Assembly: GCA_017539045.1 (NCBI GenBank)
Contig: JAFYHS010000025.1
Location: 1 to 64,000 of the forward strand
Length of the DNA: 64,000 bases
Source of the DNA: Bacteroidales bacterium
GTDB lineage: Bacteria > Bacteroidota > Bacteroidia > Bacteroidales > F082
Direction of reading: 5' to 3'
The notes below the pieces were generated by a model, which ran no database searches, had not been told where the DNA came from, and worked only from the letters and a program-made list of their open reading frames with translations. Each line of letters starts with the position of its first letter. The stretch's first letter is position 1. The position numbers and the translations under genes were made by a program. Shown piece by piece: positions 9,447 through 17,684 of the stretch.

Positions 9447-9474
9447 GATTGTGTTGTTTTGTTGGTTGTTTTTG

Positions 9475-9574
9475 ACTATGGCCTATGGCCTATGACTATG
9501 GCCACTTCAACCAAAGGGGGAAGTCCCTGCCTAGGGTGAAGCTGCCATAGTCATTAGCCAAAAGCCATCGGCCA
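9475..9574. repeat. palindromic intergenic element, family D
   Basis: Imperfect palindrome built from repeated TATGGCC/GGCCATA words. ATGACTATGGC on the left pairs with GCCATAGTCAT on the right, with further pairing into ATGGCC. It fills the gap between the ATPase stop and the 7038-9446 start. A second member is at 40458-40560. Confidence 0.6.
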
Positions 9575-10261
9575 TTACAGTTGTCCCAAAACATCCTCCA
9601 CGATCTTACCGTCGAAGAGGTTGATGATGCGGTCGGCGTAGCCAGCGTCGCGCTGCGAGTGGGTCACCATGACGATGGTGGTGCCTTCTTTGTGGAGGTC
9701 GGTGAGCAGGTCCATCACCTCCTTGCCGTTCTTCGAGTCGAGGTTACCCGTAGGCTCGTCGGCGAGGATGAGCTTGGGGTTGGCGACGACGGCGCGGGCG
9801 ATAGCCACCCTTTGCTGCTGACCGCCCGACAGCTGCTGCGGGAAGTGCGAGGCGCGATGCTTGATGGCCATGCGCGTCATGATGTCCTCGACGCGCTGCT
9901 TGCGCTCGGCGGCGGGGATGTTCATGTAGCGCAGCGGCAGCTCGATGTTCTCAAACACATTGAGTTCGTCGATGAGGTTGAAGCTCTGGAACACGAAGCC
10001 GATGTTGCCCTTGCGGAACTGGGTGCGGTCCTTCTCCTTGAGGTCGCCGACCTGATGGCCGAGGAGCTCGTAACGGCCTTCGGTGGGGTTGTCCAAGAGG
10101 CCGAGGATGTTGAGCAAGGTGGACTTGCCGCAGCCCGAAGGCCCCATGATGGCGACAAACTCGCCGTCGTTGATTTCGAACGAAACGCCGTCCAATGCGA
10201 TGGTTTCGATTTCAATGTCCTCGCTGCGGAAGACCTTCCTGAGATTTTCTACTTTAATCAT
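9575..10261 (-). CDS. ABC transporter ATP-binding protein (MacB/LolD type)
   Basis: A 228-residue cytoplasmic ATPase that powers MacB/LolCDE-type exporters. Visible motifs: Walker A GPSGCGKST at about 39-47, Q-loop FVFQSFN near 90, signature LSGGQQQR near 143, Walker [13 protein letters not shown] near 163 and the switch histidine in VTHSQRD near 200. The length is normal for a stand-alone subunit. It is the only nucleotide-binding subunit in the 29-kb permease array, so it may serve several or all of the seven permeases. In transcription order it follows the 10465-12831 permease and precedes 7038-9446. Confidence 0.93.
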   Translation of the reverse strand: MIKVENLRKVFRSEDIEIETIALDGVSFEINDGEFVAIMGPSGCGKSTLLNILGLLDNPTEGRYELLGHQVGDLKEKDRTQFRKGNIGFVFQSFNLIDELNVFENIELPLRYMNIPAAERKQRVEDIMTRMAIKHRASHFPQQLSGGQQQRVAIARAVVANPKLILADEPTGNLDSKNGKEVMDLLTDLHKEGTTIVMVTHSQRDAGYADRIINLFDGKIVEDVLGQL

Positions 10262-10320
10262 TGCTTTTAGTCTTTAATGGTTAAACTTATATTTTGTTGA
10301 TTTGTTGTTTTCCTGTTTGA

Positions 10321-10448
10321 GATTCCCTTCGGGAATGGAGTTTCGTTTGCTCGTTATTAGCGGCGGCAAGAACAAGTTGCCTGTTTGTAGCGCCACTGGC
10401 CGCCGCGGTTAGCAACAACTCCCGACCTCCATTCCCCGCAGGGGAATC
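10321..10448 (-). repeat. structured repeat element A, copy 1
   Basis: About 128 bp. Ends GATTCCC-TTC-GGGAATGGAG and CTCCATTCCCCGCAGGGGAATC pair with each other, and each end also folds as its own hairpin. The interior has a second pairing of GCGGCGG with CCGCCGC. This copy starts 16 nt after the stop of the 10465 gene and 60 nt before the ATPase start. Confidence 0.8.
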
Positions 10449-10464
10449 TCCTATATTTTTGTTA

Positions 10465-12831
10465 TTACTCATCCTTCAAAGATTTCACCGGATTCATCCG
10501 CGCGATGCGCCAACTGCTCACGCCAATCACGATGGCGACGATGAACAGCACGATCACCGCGGCGCCGATGAAATACCACGGCGACAGGTTGATGCGAAAC
10601 GCGAATTGCTCAATCCACTTGCGGGCCACGAAGAACGCACCCACGGCACCGACGACGGCAGCCACCAACGACAGTTTCAGCACCTCGCCGACAAACATCC
10701 CGACGATTTCGCCCGACACCGCGCCATGCACCTTACGGATGGCAATCTCCTTGCTTCGGCGGTTGGCCTCATCGCTGACATAACCAATCAATCCGATGAG
10801 CGAGATGAGCAGGGCGAACAAAGCCCCGACCAAGATGGTGTTGCGCATCTTGCGGTTGTCGGCATATTGGGCGCGCACCTCTTCGGCATACGACTTCACT
10901 TCCAATTCCTCTTCTTTCGCCACCTCGTTCACGGCATCTTGGATTTGCTGCATCGTATTACGATTGGCATGGTCCACTTTCACGAGAATATTCCAAAACC
11001 TCTTTGGTTTGCCGTTGCCGTTATAGCCGTAGAAGTAGCAACTCGGTTTCATGTTCGGATCGAGGGCACTGCCAATGCGGATGTTGCGGTAAACGCCCGA
11101 CACCGTCAAGGATTCCTCGCGCCATTCATCTTCGCCAACCTGCTTGCTGTTGTGGCCGCTGACATAAACCTGTTTTCCAATCGGACCATCGCTCCAATCC
11201 TCAATCTTGCCCATCTCTTCCATAAAGTTCTCGCTAATGGCAATCTCGGCAGTATCGCTCGGCGCATGACCCATAGCGAACGGAATATCAAGCATGTCGA
11301 AGTAGCCTTCGGTGGTCGAAAAGCAGTCGGCAAGATAGAGTAGAACCGTTCTCTCAGGCATTTGAAGAGCCACGTTTCCTTCGGCACCTTGGTATGGCAT
11401 CAACATGCATCCTTCCACGCCTTTAACCACGGGCAGCGACCTCAACTTGTCGAAAATCAGGGTCTGCGTATTGATTTTGGTGTCACGCACCTTGATATAA
11501 TAAAGGTTTTTGTAGTTGTAGCCCGTTTCCTCACTCGCCATGTGTTCGTATTGCCCCGTCACGACGAGCAGCATCGCCACGATGAACACATTCACCGCCA
11601 CTTGCAGGCTCAACAGGAAAAGTTTCCAACGGCGTTTGTTCTCACTGAAATTACGGATGGCCTGCCAAACGGGAACGCGTGTGTAGAGCAAGCCTGGCAC
11701 AATCACCGAAAGCACGAAAATCAGCGCGATGACAGCCACAATGACGCGGATGCTCGGCCCGATAAGCGTAGTTGTAAAGGAAGTACCCAACAGGTTCTTC
11801 GCCAAGTTGTTACCTGCAAGGATAAGCAGAGCCGCCAGCACCAAGGCCAGCCCGATATGCACCGCCGCTTCCTTGATGAGCATCCCGTAAATCTCGCGAC
11901 CGCCCGCGCCATAGCATTTGCGGATGCCGATTTCCTTGGAGCGTTTCACCATCGAGGAAAGCACCACGAGAATGTAATTCATCATACTGATAAACAGTAA
12001 CAGGAAAGCCACGATGGAAAGGATGATGATGGTGTTGCGCACCTCGGGGTCGGAAGTATGGAGTTTGTCGAAAGGCACTAGAAGATAGCGCAACTGTCTG
12101 CCTTTTTCTGTCTTCATTTTCTCCAAGTCCTGATGCGTGGCTTGCATCTTGTAGATGGCATCTTCAAGTGAATGGGGATCAATGCCTTTTTGCAATTTGA
12201 CAAAACTGGTGTAACGCTCATTGCCGATCCAGTTTTCAAGGCTTCCCTTGCTCATCCAATTGATGGAATACACCACATCGAAAGGAAGCGATATGTTTTT
12301 AGGTAGGTCATCAAACACAGCCTCCACGGTGTAAACATCTTTGTCGTTCTCAACATGTACAATCTTTCCGAGGCATGCCTCAACACCACCTAGGTTCTCT
12401 GCGAAAGAACGCGAGATGGCGATGTGTTCCTTCGACATCAAGACCTTTTCGATGTCGCCTGCAATGATAGGGATGGAAAACACCTTGAAAAAGCACGAGT
12501 CGGCCATAATGGCGGCTCCTTCGAAAACCACATTGCCTTCCTCGTCGGTGTAATTGGTTTTGTTCCAAGTCTGGTCCACGATGCGAGTGGCTTCCTCCAC
12601 GCCCGGCACTTCGGCCTTGAAGCCTGGAGCCACGGCCCCGCTGACACGCGGAAACACATTCACGCCTTCGGAACTCGTGGTCTCCATTTGGATGCAATAG
12701 ATGCGGTCCACATCCTTGTAGAAACTGTCGTAGGACAATTCGAAGCACACCTTGGCAATCAGCACGATGCCAATGGCGAGGCCTATCCCCAACGATAGGA
12801 TTTTGATGAGTGTGTCTTTGAATCTGTTCAT
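10465..12831 (-). CDS. MacB/FtsX-type ABC transporter permease (type II)
   Basis: A 788-residue double MacB_PCD-FtsX permease. It starts MNRFKDTLIKILSLG with TM1 at about 10-32, and the segment CFELSYDSFYKDVDR follows directly. FtsX blocks lie at about 265-410 and 670-785, and the coupling motif EIAIRKVHGAVSGEIV is near 690. The C-terminus is MNPVKSLKDE. Its nearest relatives are 17685-20027 and the relic 23297-23581. It sits between the HlyD adaptor gene and the ABC ATPase gene, separated from both by copies of element A, so it is most likely co-transcribed with them. Confidence 0.9.
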   Translation of the reverse strand: MNRFKDTLIKILSLGIGLAIGIVLIAKVCFELSYDSFYKDVDRIYCIQMETTSSEGVNVFPRVSGAVAPGFKAEVPGVEEATRIVDQTWNKTNYTDEEGNVVFEGAAIMADSCFFKVFSIPIIAGDIEKVLMSKEHIAISRSFAENLGGVEACLGKIVHVENDKDVYTVEAVFDDLPKNISLPFDVVYSINWMSKGSLENWIGNERYTSFVKLQKGIDPHSLEDAIYKMQATHQDLEKMKTEKGRQLRYLLVPFDKLHTSDPEVRNTIIILSIVAFLLLFISMMNYILVVLSSMVKRSKEIGIRKCYGAGGREIYGMLIKEAAVHIGLALVLAALLILAGNNLAKNLLGTSFTTTLIGPSIRVIVAVIALIFVLSVIVPGLLYTRVPVWQAIRNFSENKRRWKLFLLSLQVAVNVFIVAMLLVVTGQYEHMASEETGYNYKNLYYIKVRDTKINTQTLIFDKLRSLPVVKGVEGCMLMPYQGAEGNVALQMPERTVLLYLADCFSTTEGYFDMLDIPFAMGHAPSDTAEIAISENFMEEMGKIEDWSDGPIGKQVYVSGHNSKQVGEDEWREESLTVSGVYRNIRIGSALDPNMKPSCYFYGYNGNGKPKRFWNILVKVDHANRNTMQQIQDAVNEVAKEEELEVKSYAEEVRAQYADNRKMRNTILVGALFALLISLIGLIGYVSDEANRRSKEIAIRKVHGAVSGEIVGMFVGEVLKLSLVAAVVGAVGAFFVARKWIEQFAFRINLSPWYFIGAAVIVLFIVAIVIGVSSWRIARMNPVKSLKDE

Positions 12832-12896
12832 ATTGTTGAAATTTTAATTCGACGTAAGTCAAATGTTGATTGTTTAACTGTTGAATTGTTTGTTGA

Positions 12897-13023
12897 GATT
12901 CCCTTCGGGAATGGAGTGTTTGTCTTAGTTAACAGCGGCGGCAAGAACAAGTTTCCTATTTGTAGCGCCACTGACCGCCGCAGTTAACAACAACTCCTGA
13001 CCTCCATTCCCCGCAGGGGAATC
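12897..13023 (-). repeat. structured repeat element A, copy 2
   Basis: About 127 bp with both end hairpins (TTC loop on the left, GCA loop on the right). The inner stem is extended here by GTTAAC on both sides. It lies 7 nt beyond the HlyD gene stop and 66 nt before the start of the 10465-12831 permease. Confidence 0.8.
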
Positions 13024-13030
13024 CCCTCTA

Positions 13031-14299
13031 TCAAAACACCAGTACTTCGCTCTCTCCAAAGTTATCATACGAAGAAGTAATCACCTTCTCGCCAGCCTCC
13101 AGGCCTTCGACGACCTCGTAATACTGCGGGTTCTGTCGCCCGATGCGGATGTCGCGGCGCGTGGCTTTGCTGCCGTCGGAAGAGAGGACATAGATCCACT
13201 TGCCGCCCGTCTTTTGGTAGAAGGCGCCACGCGGGATAAGCACCGCCTCCACAGGCTGGCCGAGTTGCAGGTTGAGGTAATAGGTCTGGCCACTGCGGAT
13301 GTTCTCGGGCTGCTGCTCCATGAACTTGAAGTCAGCCTTGAACTTGCCATCGCGCACCTCGGGATACACTTTTCTAATCTGCGCCTGATACCGCTCACTC
13401 TGCCGTTCAAAGGTAGCCTCCAAGCCGGGCGTGATGCGATCGATGTAATGCTCATCGATTTGGGCCTCGATCTTGTAGCTGTCCAAGTTGTTGATTTGCC
13501 CAATCTTGGAGCCTGCGCCCACCGACTGGCCGAGGACGACATCGAGCAAGCCCAACTCACCGTCGATGGGTGCCTTGATGGTCAGGTTTTCCTTGCGCTT
13601 GCGGATCATCATCATGTTGACGCGCATATTTTCGAGGCTCTCGCGCATCCGGTCGATTTCCACCGAGCGGTGAAGGCTGTCCTGCTTGGCGCGGTTCTCC
13701 ACCAGCTTCAGGCGGCTGTTCGAGAGCGTGAAGTCCTCCTCGGCCTTCAGGTAGTCCTCTCGGGCGATGAGGCCGTCGTCGTAGAGCGACTTCTGCGCCT
13801 CGTAGGTGCGGCGGTTGCGCTGCACTTCCATCTGTAGTTGCAGCTTCTCTTGCTCCACGCTCAGTTTCTGCTGTTCCATCTGAATCATGGTGTTACGCAG
13901 GATGTTCTCCTTCTCGGCGAGGTCGGCCTCGGAGGAAAGGATTTGCATGTCAAGGTTTTCATTGCTCAAGATAAGAATGACATCGCCCGCCTTGACGCGG
14001 CTGCCTTCCTCGGTGACGATTTGTTGCACCACACCGCCCTCCAAAGGGCTGATTTGGATGGTCGTCATGGGCGCGACCTGTCCGCTGATGCGGATGTAGT
14101 CGTTGAACTCGCCCGAGGTGACGGTGCTAACGGTGATGTTGTCTGCGTCGATGCGGAGTTTCTTCGAGTCGTCCCTGAAGATGAGCCAGAGGATGAAGAC
14201 GAGGAGCAACGCCCCACCCCAGAACGGCAGCGCCTTCTTGGTGAACGCGCGTCGAATGCCTTTTTTCTGTTCGATTTTTCTGTCCATTGAGTGTTCCAT
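13031..14299 (-). CDS. HlyD-family periplasmic adaptor (membrane fusion protein)
   Basis: A 422-residue membrane-anchored adaptor that bridges the inner-membrane permease and the TolC channel in MacAB-TolC-type pumps. One N-terminal membrane anchor lies at about 27-44 (GGALLLVFILWLIF). A split biotinyl-lipoyl domain follows (GGVVQQIVTEEGSRVKAGD on one side, IKAPIDGELG on the other) around a long alpha-helical hairpin at about 115-225 that is predicted coiled coil. The beta-barrel and membrane-proximal domains fill 250-422. A second in-frame ATG at 14287 could also be the start. It lies between two permease genes in the main operon. Only one adaptor exists in the window. Confidence 0.92.
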   Translation of the reverse strand: MEHSMDRKIEQKKGIRRAFTKKALPFWGGALLLVFILWLIFRDDSKKLRIDADNITVSTVTSGEFNDYIRISGQVAPMTTIQISPLEGGVVQQIVTEEGSRVKAGDVILILSNENLDMQILSSEADLAEKENILRNTMIQMEQQKLSVEQEKLQLQMEVQRNRRTYEAQKSLYDDGLIAREDYLKAEEDFTLSNSRLKLVENRAKQDSLHRSVEIDRMRESLENMRVNMMMIRKRKENLTIKAPIDGELGLLDVVLGQSVGAGSKIGQINNLDSYKIEAQIDEHYIDRITPGLEATFERQSERYQAQIRKVYPEVRDGKFKADFKFMEQQPENIRSGQTYYLNLQLGQPVEAVLIPRGAFYQKTGGKWIYVLSSDGSKATRRDIRIGRQNPQYYEVVEGLEAGEKVITSSYDNFGESEVLVF

Positions 14300-14360
14300 A
14301 ACTATTGTAGATTTATAATTTCAAGATTTAAAAATTCAAGATTTCAGGATTCTTTTTTTA

Positions 14361-14523
14361 ACTACGGATTTCGCGGATTTTACAGATTTGTTCCCGTAAA
14401 TTTTGGGACGCAAGCGTCCGATGAGTACGGATGGCTGCCACCGGTAGGAATCCGTAACAATTTGGGCACTTGTGCCTTCCAAATTTCTTGTCGGCCATCC
14501 GTTTAATCCGTGCAATCCGTAGT
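14361..14523. repeat. palindromic intergenic element, family C, with adjoining B-like half
   Basis: Ends ACTACGGATT (14361) and AATCCGTAGT (ending 14523) are exact inverted repeats and the pairing continues with GGATT/AATCC words. Inner hairpins include GGACGC-AA-GCGTCC and GGCAC-TT-GTGCC. Next to it, 14528-14571 holds GATTATTCATTGTTTTG and TTTTGTGATA, resembling the right half of element B. Together they fill the gap between the 14572 permease and the HlyD gene. Confidence 0.6.
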
Positions 14524-14571
14524 TTCTGATTATTCATTGTTTTGTGGGTTTTGATTGTTTTGTGATAAACG

Positions 14572-16899
14572 CTATTCCTTCTTCAACACCGTAGCTGGAT
14601 TAGCCCGTGCCGTCTTGATGCTTTGCCAAATGACTGACAGGAACGCCATCAGCACGACGGTCAGCACGGCCAAAGCGAAAATCCACCACGAGAGGCTGAT
14701 GCGATGCGTGTATTCCTCAAGCCAACGGTGCATAATGAACCAGGCTACGGGAATGCCAATCAGCGCTGCCACAGCCACCATCTTCATGAAGTTCAGCACC
14801 AACTCGCGCAACACGCCGCCATAGTCGGCGCCAAAAACTTTCTTCACCGCCACAGCACGACGCTCCTGCTGCATGTAGTAGGAACTCATTGCAAACAAGC
14901 CCAACGCAGAAACGAGCATCGAAAGCAAGGTGAAAACCAGGATGATGCGAAGCATCCTGCTCTCGCCAGCAAAAAAGGCTTCAATCATGTCCTCAAGGTA
15001 AAGCGCTTCAAAACGCTTGTCGGGAAACAGCTCTTTCGTCACTTGTTCCAAACGGTCGAGAGCCGCCTTGTGGTCACCGGTGGTCTTTACCAACAATTTC
15101 CATGGAAAATCATCGTCAGGATTCTCGCCACGGTTGTTAATCAACGCCGCCGACTGCTGTATTTCCAAAGGCCAAATCTTGAAATCGTAGTATATGCCAC
15201 CAATTTCATAGGTTTTTCCGTCTTTATGCCTAAATTCCGTCACCGTCTCGTCTATCCCAATCTGGCCGAAAGCATATTCATTGAGCCAATAAGACCCAGG
15301 AATATGGTTGTCCTGTTTAGCGCGAAGGCCCAAGATGTCGAAATAATGCTGGTCGCCTTGTATTTGCTGGAACGAGACCCAATTGCCGTTTTCCACCTCC
15401 ATCGTCCAATTGTTGGTGCCCAACAACGGCGTACCGTCACCTTGCCCCACGTCCTCCACAAACGGCTCGGCGCGATAAGCATCCAACAATGCCTTGATTT
15501 CGCCCGTCTTGCCGTACACATTGTCTATGACCAAAATGTCTTTCGTATTGTAGCCCAAATCGGCGGTTATCAGGTGCCGCGTTTGCAAGTAAAGGGTCAA
15601 AGCCGAAACAAGCATCACCACAGTCACGGCATTCTGCACCACGATGATGACAGGACCATAAACCGTCTTGGTCTTCACCCGCAACGACCCGCGCACAATC
15701 TCGATGGGCTGCACTTTTTGAATCATCAAAGCGGGAACAAGCCCGGCAAGGAAACCCAAAAGAAGCACGAATCCAATGACAATCAACACATTGACCGTAT
15801 TGACCGCTCCGAAAACCGAGATATCGTAGTGCAATAGCTCAGAAGCGGCAGGCGCAAGAGCTTCAGCCAAAAGAACCGCCAAGCCCATCGCCAAAGCACA
15901 AAGCACAGTGCTTTCGCCTATCATTTTCAAGAAAATGCCTGCCTTTGTTGCCCCAACGAGCCTCCGCATGGCCATTTCCTTGGCGCGAAAACCGATGAGT
16001 GCAGTGGAAAGATTCAAATAGTTGAGTATGGCGAACAACAAAAGCATCAGGCACATGGCCAATAATAGGTTCACAAAAAAGCGGTTGCCCAAACTCACAG
16101 TGGCTGTATGATCCTGTGCTCCTTCTTTAAGGAAATACACCTCACGCAGCGGGATGATGCGCACCTCGTCATACTTTTGCTTATAAACCCAGAAGTTTTC
16201 CTCGCACCAAGCCAAAATGTCGTCGTGGCGAGCCTGCAAATCCGCACCCGGATAAGTCATCACGAAGCAGACACCTCCGCCGCCACCATTGCTCATGCGC
16301 TCATTGTTGGCCGGGTTGATAATCGGCATCAAATTGCCATGTCCCAACACATCTGGCGCGTTGATGATGCTGTTGCCGAAGTCTTTGAAAACGCCGCACA
16401 CCACCATGGGGTAGCCATCGTTTCTTTCAAGTATGATTTGTCGCCCGATGGGGTCTTTGTCGCCGAAATGCGCGTTGGCAAACGCCTCGCTCACCATACA
16501 ACGGTCACCTGATATTTTCCAATCGGCCTTCGAGCCTTTCACAAGGTCGTAGCTGAACATCTCGAAGAAACACGAGTCCGCGAAGGTGAGGCTACCATAG
16601 ACGGTCTCGCCGTCAATGCTAAACTCCTCATTGAAAGAATAGTTGCAAACCGCGCACGATTTCTCAATTTCGGGGAATTGGTTGCGCAAGTGCTTGTCTA
16701 ACCAATAGCCCATATTGAGGCTTTCCTCGTTGGTGATGACAAAAATTCTGTCAGCTTTCTCTTGGAAGGCATCGGTGGAGAGTTGTTTCTGCACATACAC
16801 GGCCAAGAGCAGCACGAATGCCATTGAGATGGTCAAGCCCAAGAGGTTGATGAGAGCGTAGAGTTTGTTCCGTTTCAAAAAATTGAAAAATGATTTCAT
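14572..16899 (-). CDS. MacB/FtsX-type ABC transporter permease (type III-like)
   Basis: A 775-residue double MacB_PCD-FtsX permease. It starts MKSFFNFLKRNKLYALINLLG with TM1 at about 18-38. The first FtsX block includes the motif EMAMRRLVGATKAGI near 310 and the second has AVAVKKVFGADYGGVL near 680. It ends in ANPATVLKKE. It is the first gene behind the sigma-54-type promoter at 17084-17098 and is followed by the HlyD, permease, ATPase and permease genes, so it probably heads the main five-gene operon. Element A copy 3 lies in its leader. Confidence 0.9.
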   Translation of the reverse strand: MKSFFNFLKRNKLYALINLLGLTISMAFVLLLAVYVQKQLSTDAFQEKADRIFVITNEESLNMGYWLDKHLRNQFPEIEKSCAVCNYSFNEEFSIDGETVYGSLTFADSCFFEMFSYDLVKGSKADWKISGDRCMVSEAFANAHFGDKDPIGRQIILERNDGYPMVVCGVFKDFGNSIINAPDVLGHGNLMPIINPANNERMSNGGGGGVCFVMTYPGADLQARHDDILAWCEENFWVYKQKYDEVRIIPLREVYFLKEGAQDHTATVSLGNRFFVNLLLAMCLMLLLFAILNYLNLSTALIGFRAKEMAMRRLVGATKAGIFLKMIGESTVLCALAMGLAVLLAEALAPAASELLHYDISVFGAVNTVNVLIVIGFVLLLGFLAGLVPALMIQKVQPIEIVRGSLRVKTKTVYGPVIIVVQNAVTVVMLVSALTLYLQTRHLITADLGYNTKDILVIDNVYGKTGEIKALLDAYRAEPFVEDVGQGDGTPLLGTNNWTMEVENGNWVSFQQIQGDQHYFDILGLRAKQDNHIPGSYWLNEYAFGQIGIDETVTEFRHKDGKTYEIGGIYYDFKIWPLEIQQSAALINNRGENPDDDFPWKLLVKTTGDHKAALDRLEQVTKELFPDKRFEALYLEDMIEAFFAGESRMLRIILVFTLLSMLVSALGLFAMSSYYMQQERRAVAVKKVFGADYGGVLRELVLNFMKMVAVAALIGIPVAWFIMHRWLEEYTHRISLSWWIFALAVLTVVLMAFLSVIWQSIKTARANPATVLKKE

Positions 16900-16933
16900 A
16901 TTGTTGAATTATTGATTGTTTAACTGTTTGTTG

Positions 16934-17060
16934 AATTTCCCTTCGGGAATGGAGTGCTTGTCTTAGTTATATAGCGGCGGCAAGAACAAGTTGCCAATCT
17001 GTAGCGCCACAGGCCGCCGCGGTTAACAACAACTCCTAATCTCCATTCCCGCAGGGAATC
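16934..17060 (-). repeat. structured repeat element A, copy 3 (in 5' leader)
   Basis: About 127 bp, same palindromic layout, with a degenerate left end (AATTTCCC). It lies between the predicted transcription start (near 17072) and the ATG at 16899, so it would be almost the whole 5' leader of the main operon mRNA. Confidence 0.8.
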
Positions 17061-17083
17061 TTTATTTATCATGCACCCTCATA

Positions 17084-17098
17084 CCAATCCTCGTGCCA
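17084..17098 (-). promoter_or_regulatory. sigma-54-type -24/-12 promoter for main efflux operon
   Basis: The minus strand reads TGGCACG-AGGA-TTGG. The -24 half is perfect; the -12 half has GG instead of GC at the usual 10-bp spacing. Enhancer-like dyads are centred 76 and 97 bp upstream, the same distances as at 5328-5342. Confidence 0.65.
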
Positions 17099-17151
17099 AA
17101 CTTGCAAATCAATAATAATCAACGAAATACAAAAACAGCTATTTTACAAAG

Positions 17152-17189
17152 TGTAAAGTTTTTTTACAGTGGTGTAAAGAAACTTTACA
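17152..17189. promoter_or_regulatory. tandem 17-bp dyads, putative enhancer
   Basis: TGTAAAG-TTT-TTTTACA (one arm mismatch) at 17152-17168, GTGG, then the perfect dyad TGTAAAG-AAA-CTTTACA at 17173-17189. Centres are 21 bp apart. A further partial half-site (TTTTACACTTT) follows at about 17195. The stretch 17205-17300 shows nothing I can name. Confidence 0.78.
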
Positions 17190-17305
17190 CTTGCTTTTAC
17201 ACTTTAATTTGTGAGCAGATTTGAAAAAGTGTATCTTTTTAACCTAAATACTACCGAAAAAGTGTATAAAAATAGAGTTTCTTGGCTAAATCTCATAAAA
17301 ATATC

Positions 17306-17364
17306 GAGATTACGCCAGAATTCCACAACAAAGTTGGCGCAATCTCAATTTTTTTGTAACTTTG
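17306..17364 (+). promoter_or_regulatory. hairpin and -7 box in front of AAA remnant
   Basis: Inverted repeat GAGATTACGCCA (17306-17317) / TGGCGCAATCTC (17335-17346), 11 of 12 paired with a 17-base loop. A Bacteroidota -7 box TAACTTTG follows at 17357-17364. The hairpin-then-promoter order matches that in front of the complete AAA gene at 23986-25410. Confidence 0.55.
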
Positions 17365-17382
17365 CGCCAACTCGCACGCAGG

Positions 17383-17520
17383 ATGCGTATCTTCCGAAAG
17401 GTCACCAAAACGCGGAAGTCGTTGCTACCAGCGTTTATCACCCCGAACGGGCTATTGGACAACATGTACTCGCGGAAAGTATCCCGTGAGGTAAAAGGCG
17501 ATGCGTTGTTCTTTGTTTAA
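17383..17520 (+). pseudogene. AAA ATPase remnant (C-terminal 45 residues only)
   Basis: A 45-residue frame beginning at the ATG at 17383. Its last 30 residues, from LLPAFITPNGLLDNMYS to DALFFV, align by eye with the C-terminus of the AAA protein at 23986-25410 (LWPTLVTTYGLKNGIHS to TTDDLFL): same length, with P, T, GL, S and the D-LF end conserved. No Walker motifs precede it. It directly follows a promoter-like box and hairpin, so it looks like an AAA cassette that lost almost its whole coding region while keeping both ends. Alternatively it is a small expressed protein of unknown role. Confidence 0.55.
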
Positions 17521-17539
17521 TTGTTTAATTGTTTGTTGA

Positions 17540-17665
17540 GTTTCCCTTCGGGAATGGAGTGTTGTTTGTTCGTTATAAGCGGCGGCAAGAACAAGTTACC
17601 AATCTGTAGCGCCACAGGCCGCCGCGGTGAACAAAATCCTCTGACCTCCATTCCCGTAGGGAATC
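17540..17665 (-). repeat. structured repeat element A, copy 4
   Basis: About 126 bp, with the left end degenerate (GTTTCCC-TTC-GGGAATGGAG) and a right hairpin with GTA in the loop. It begins 19 nt after the stop of the 17685 permease; no minus-strand gene follows directly because the AAA remnant and a new promoter intervene. Confidence 0.78.
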
Positions 17666-17684
17666 TATATACATCGTTTCCATA

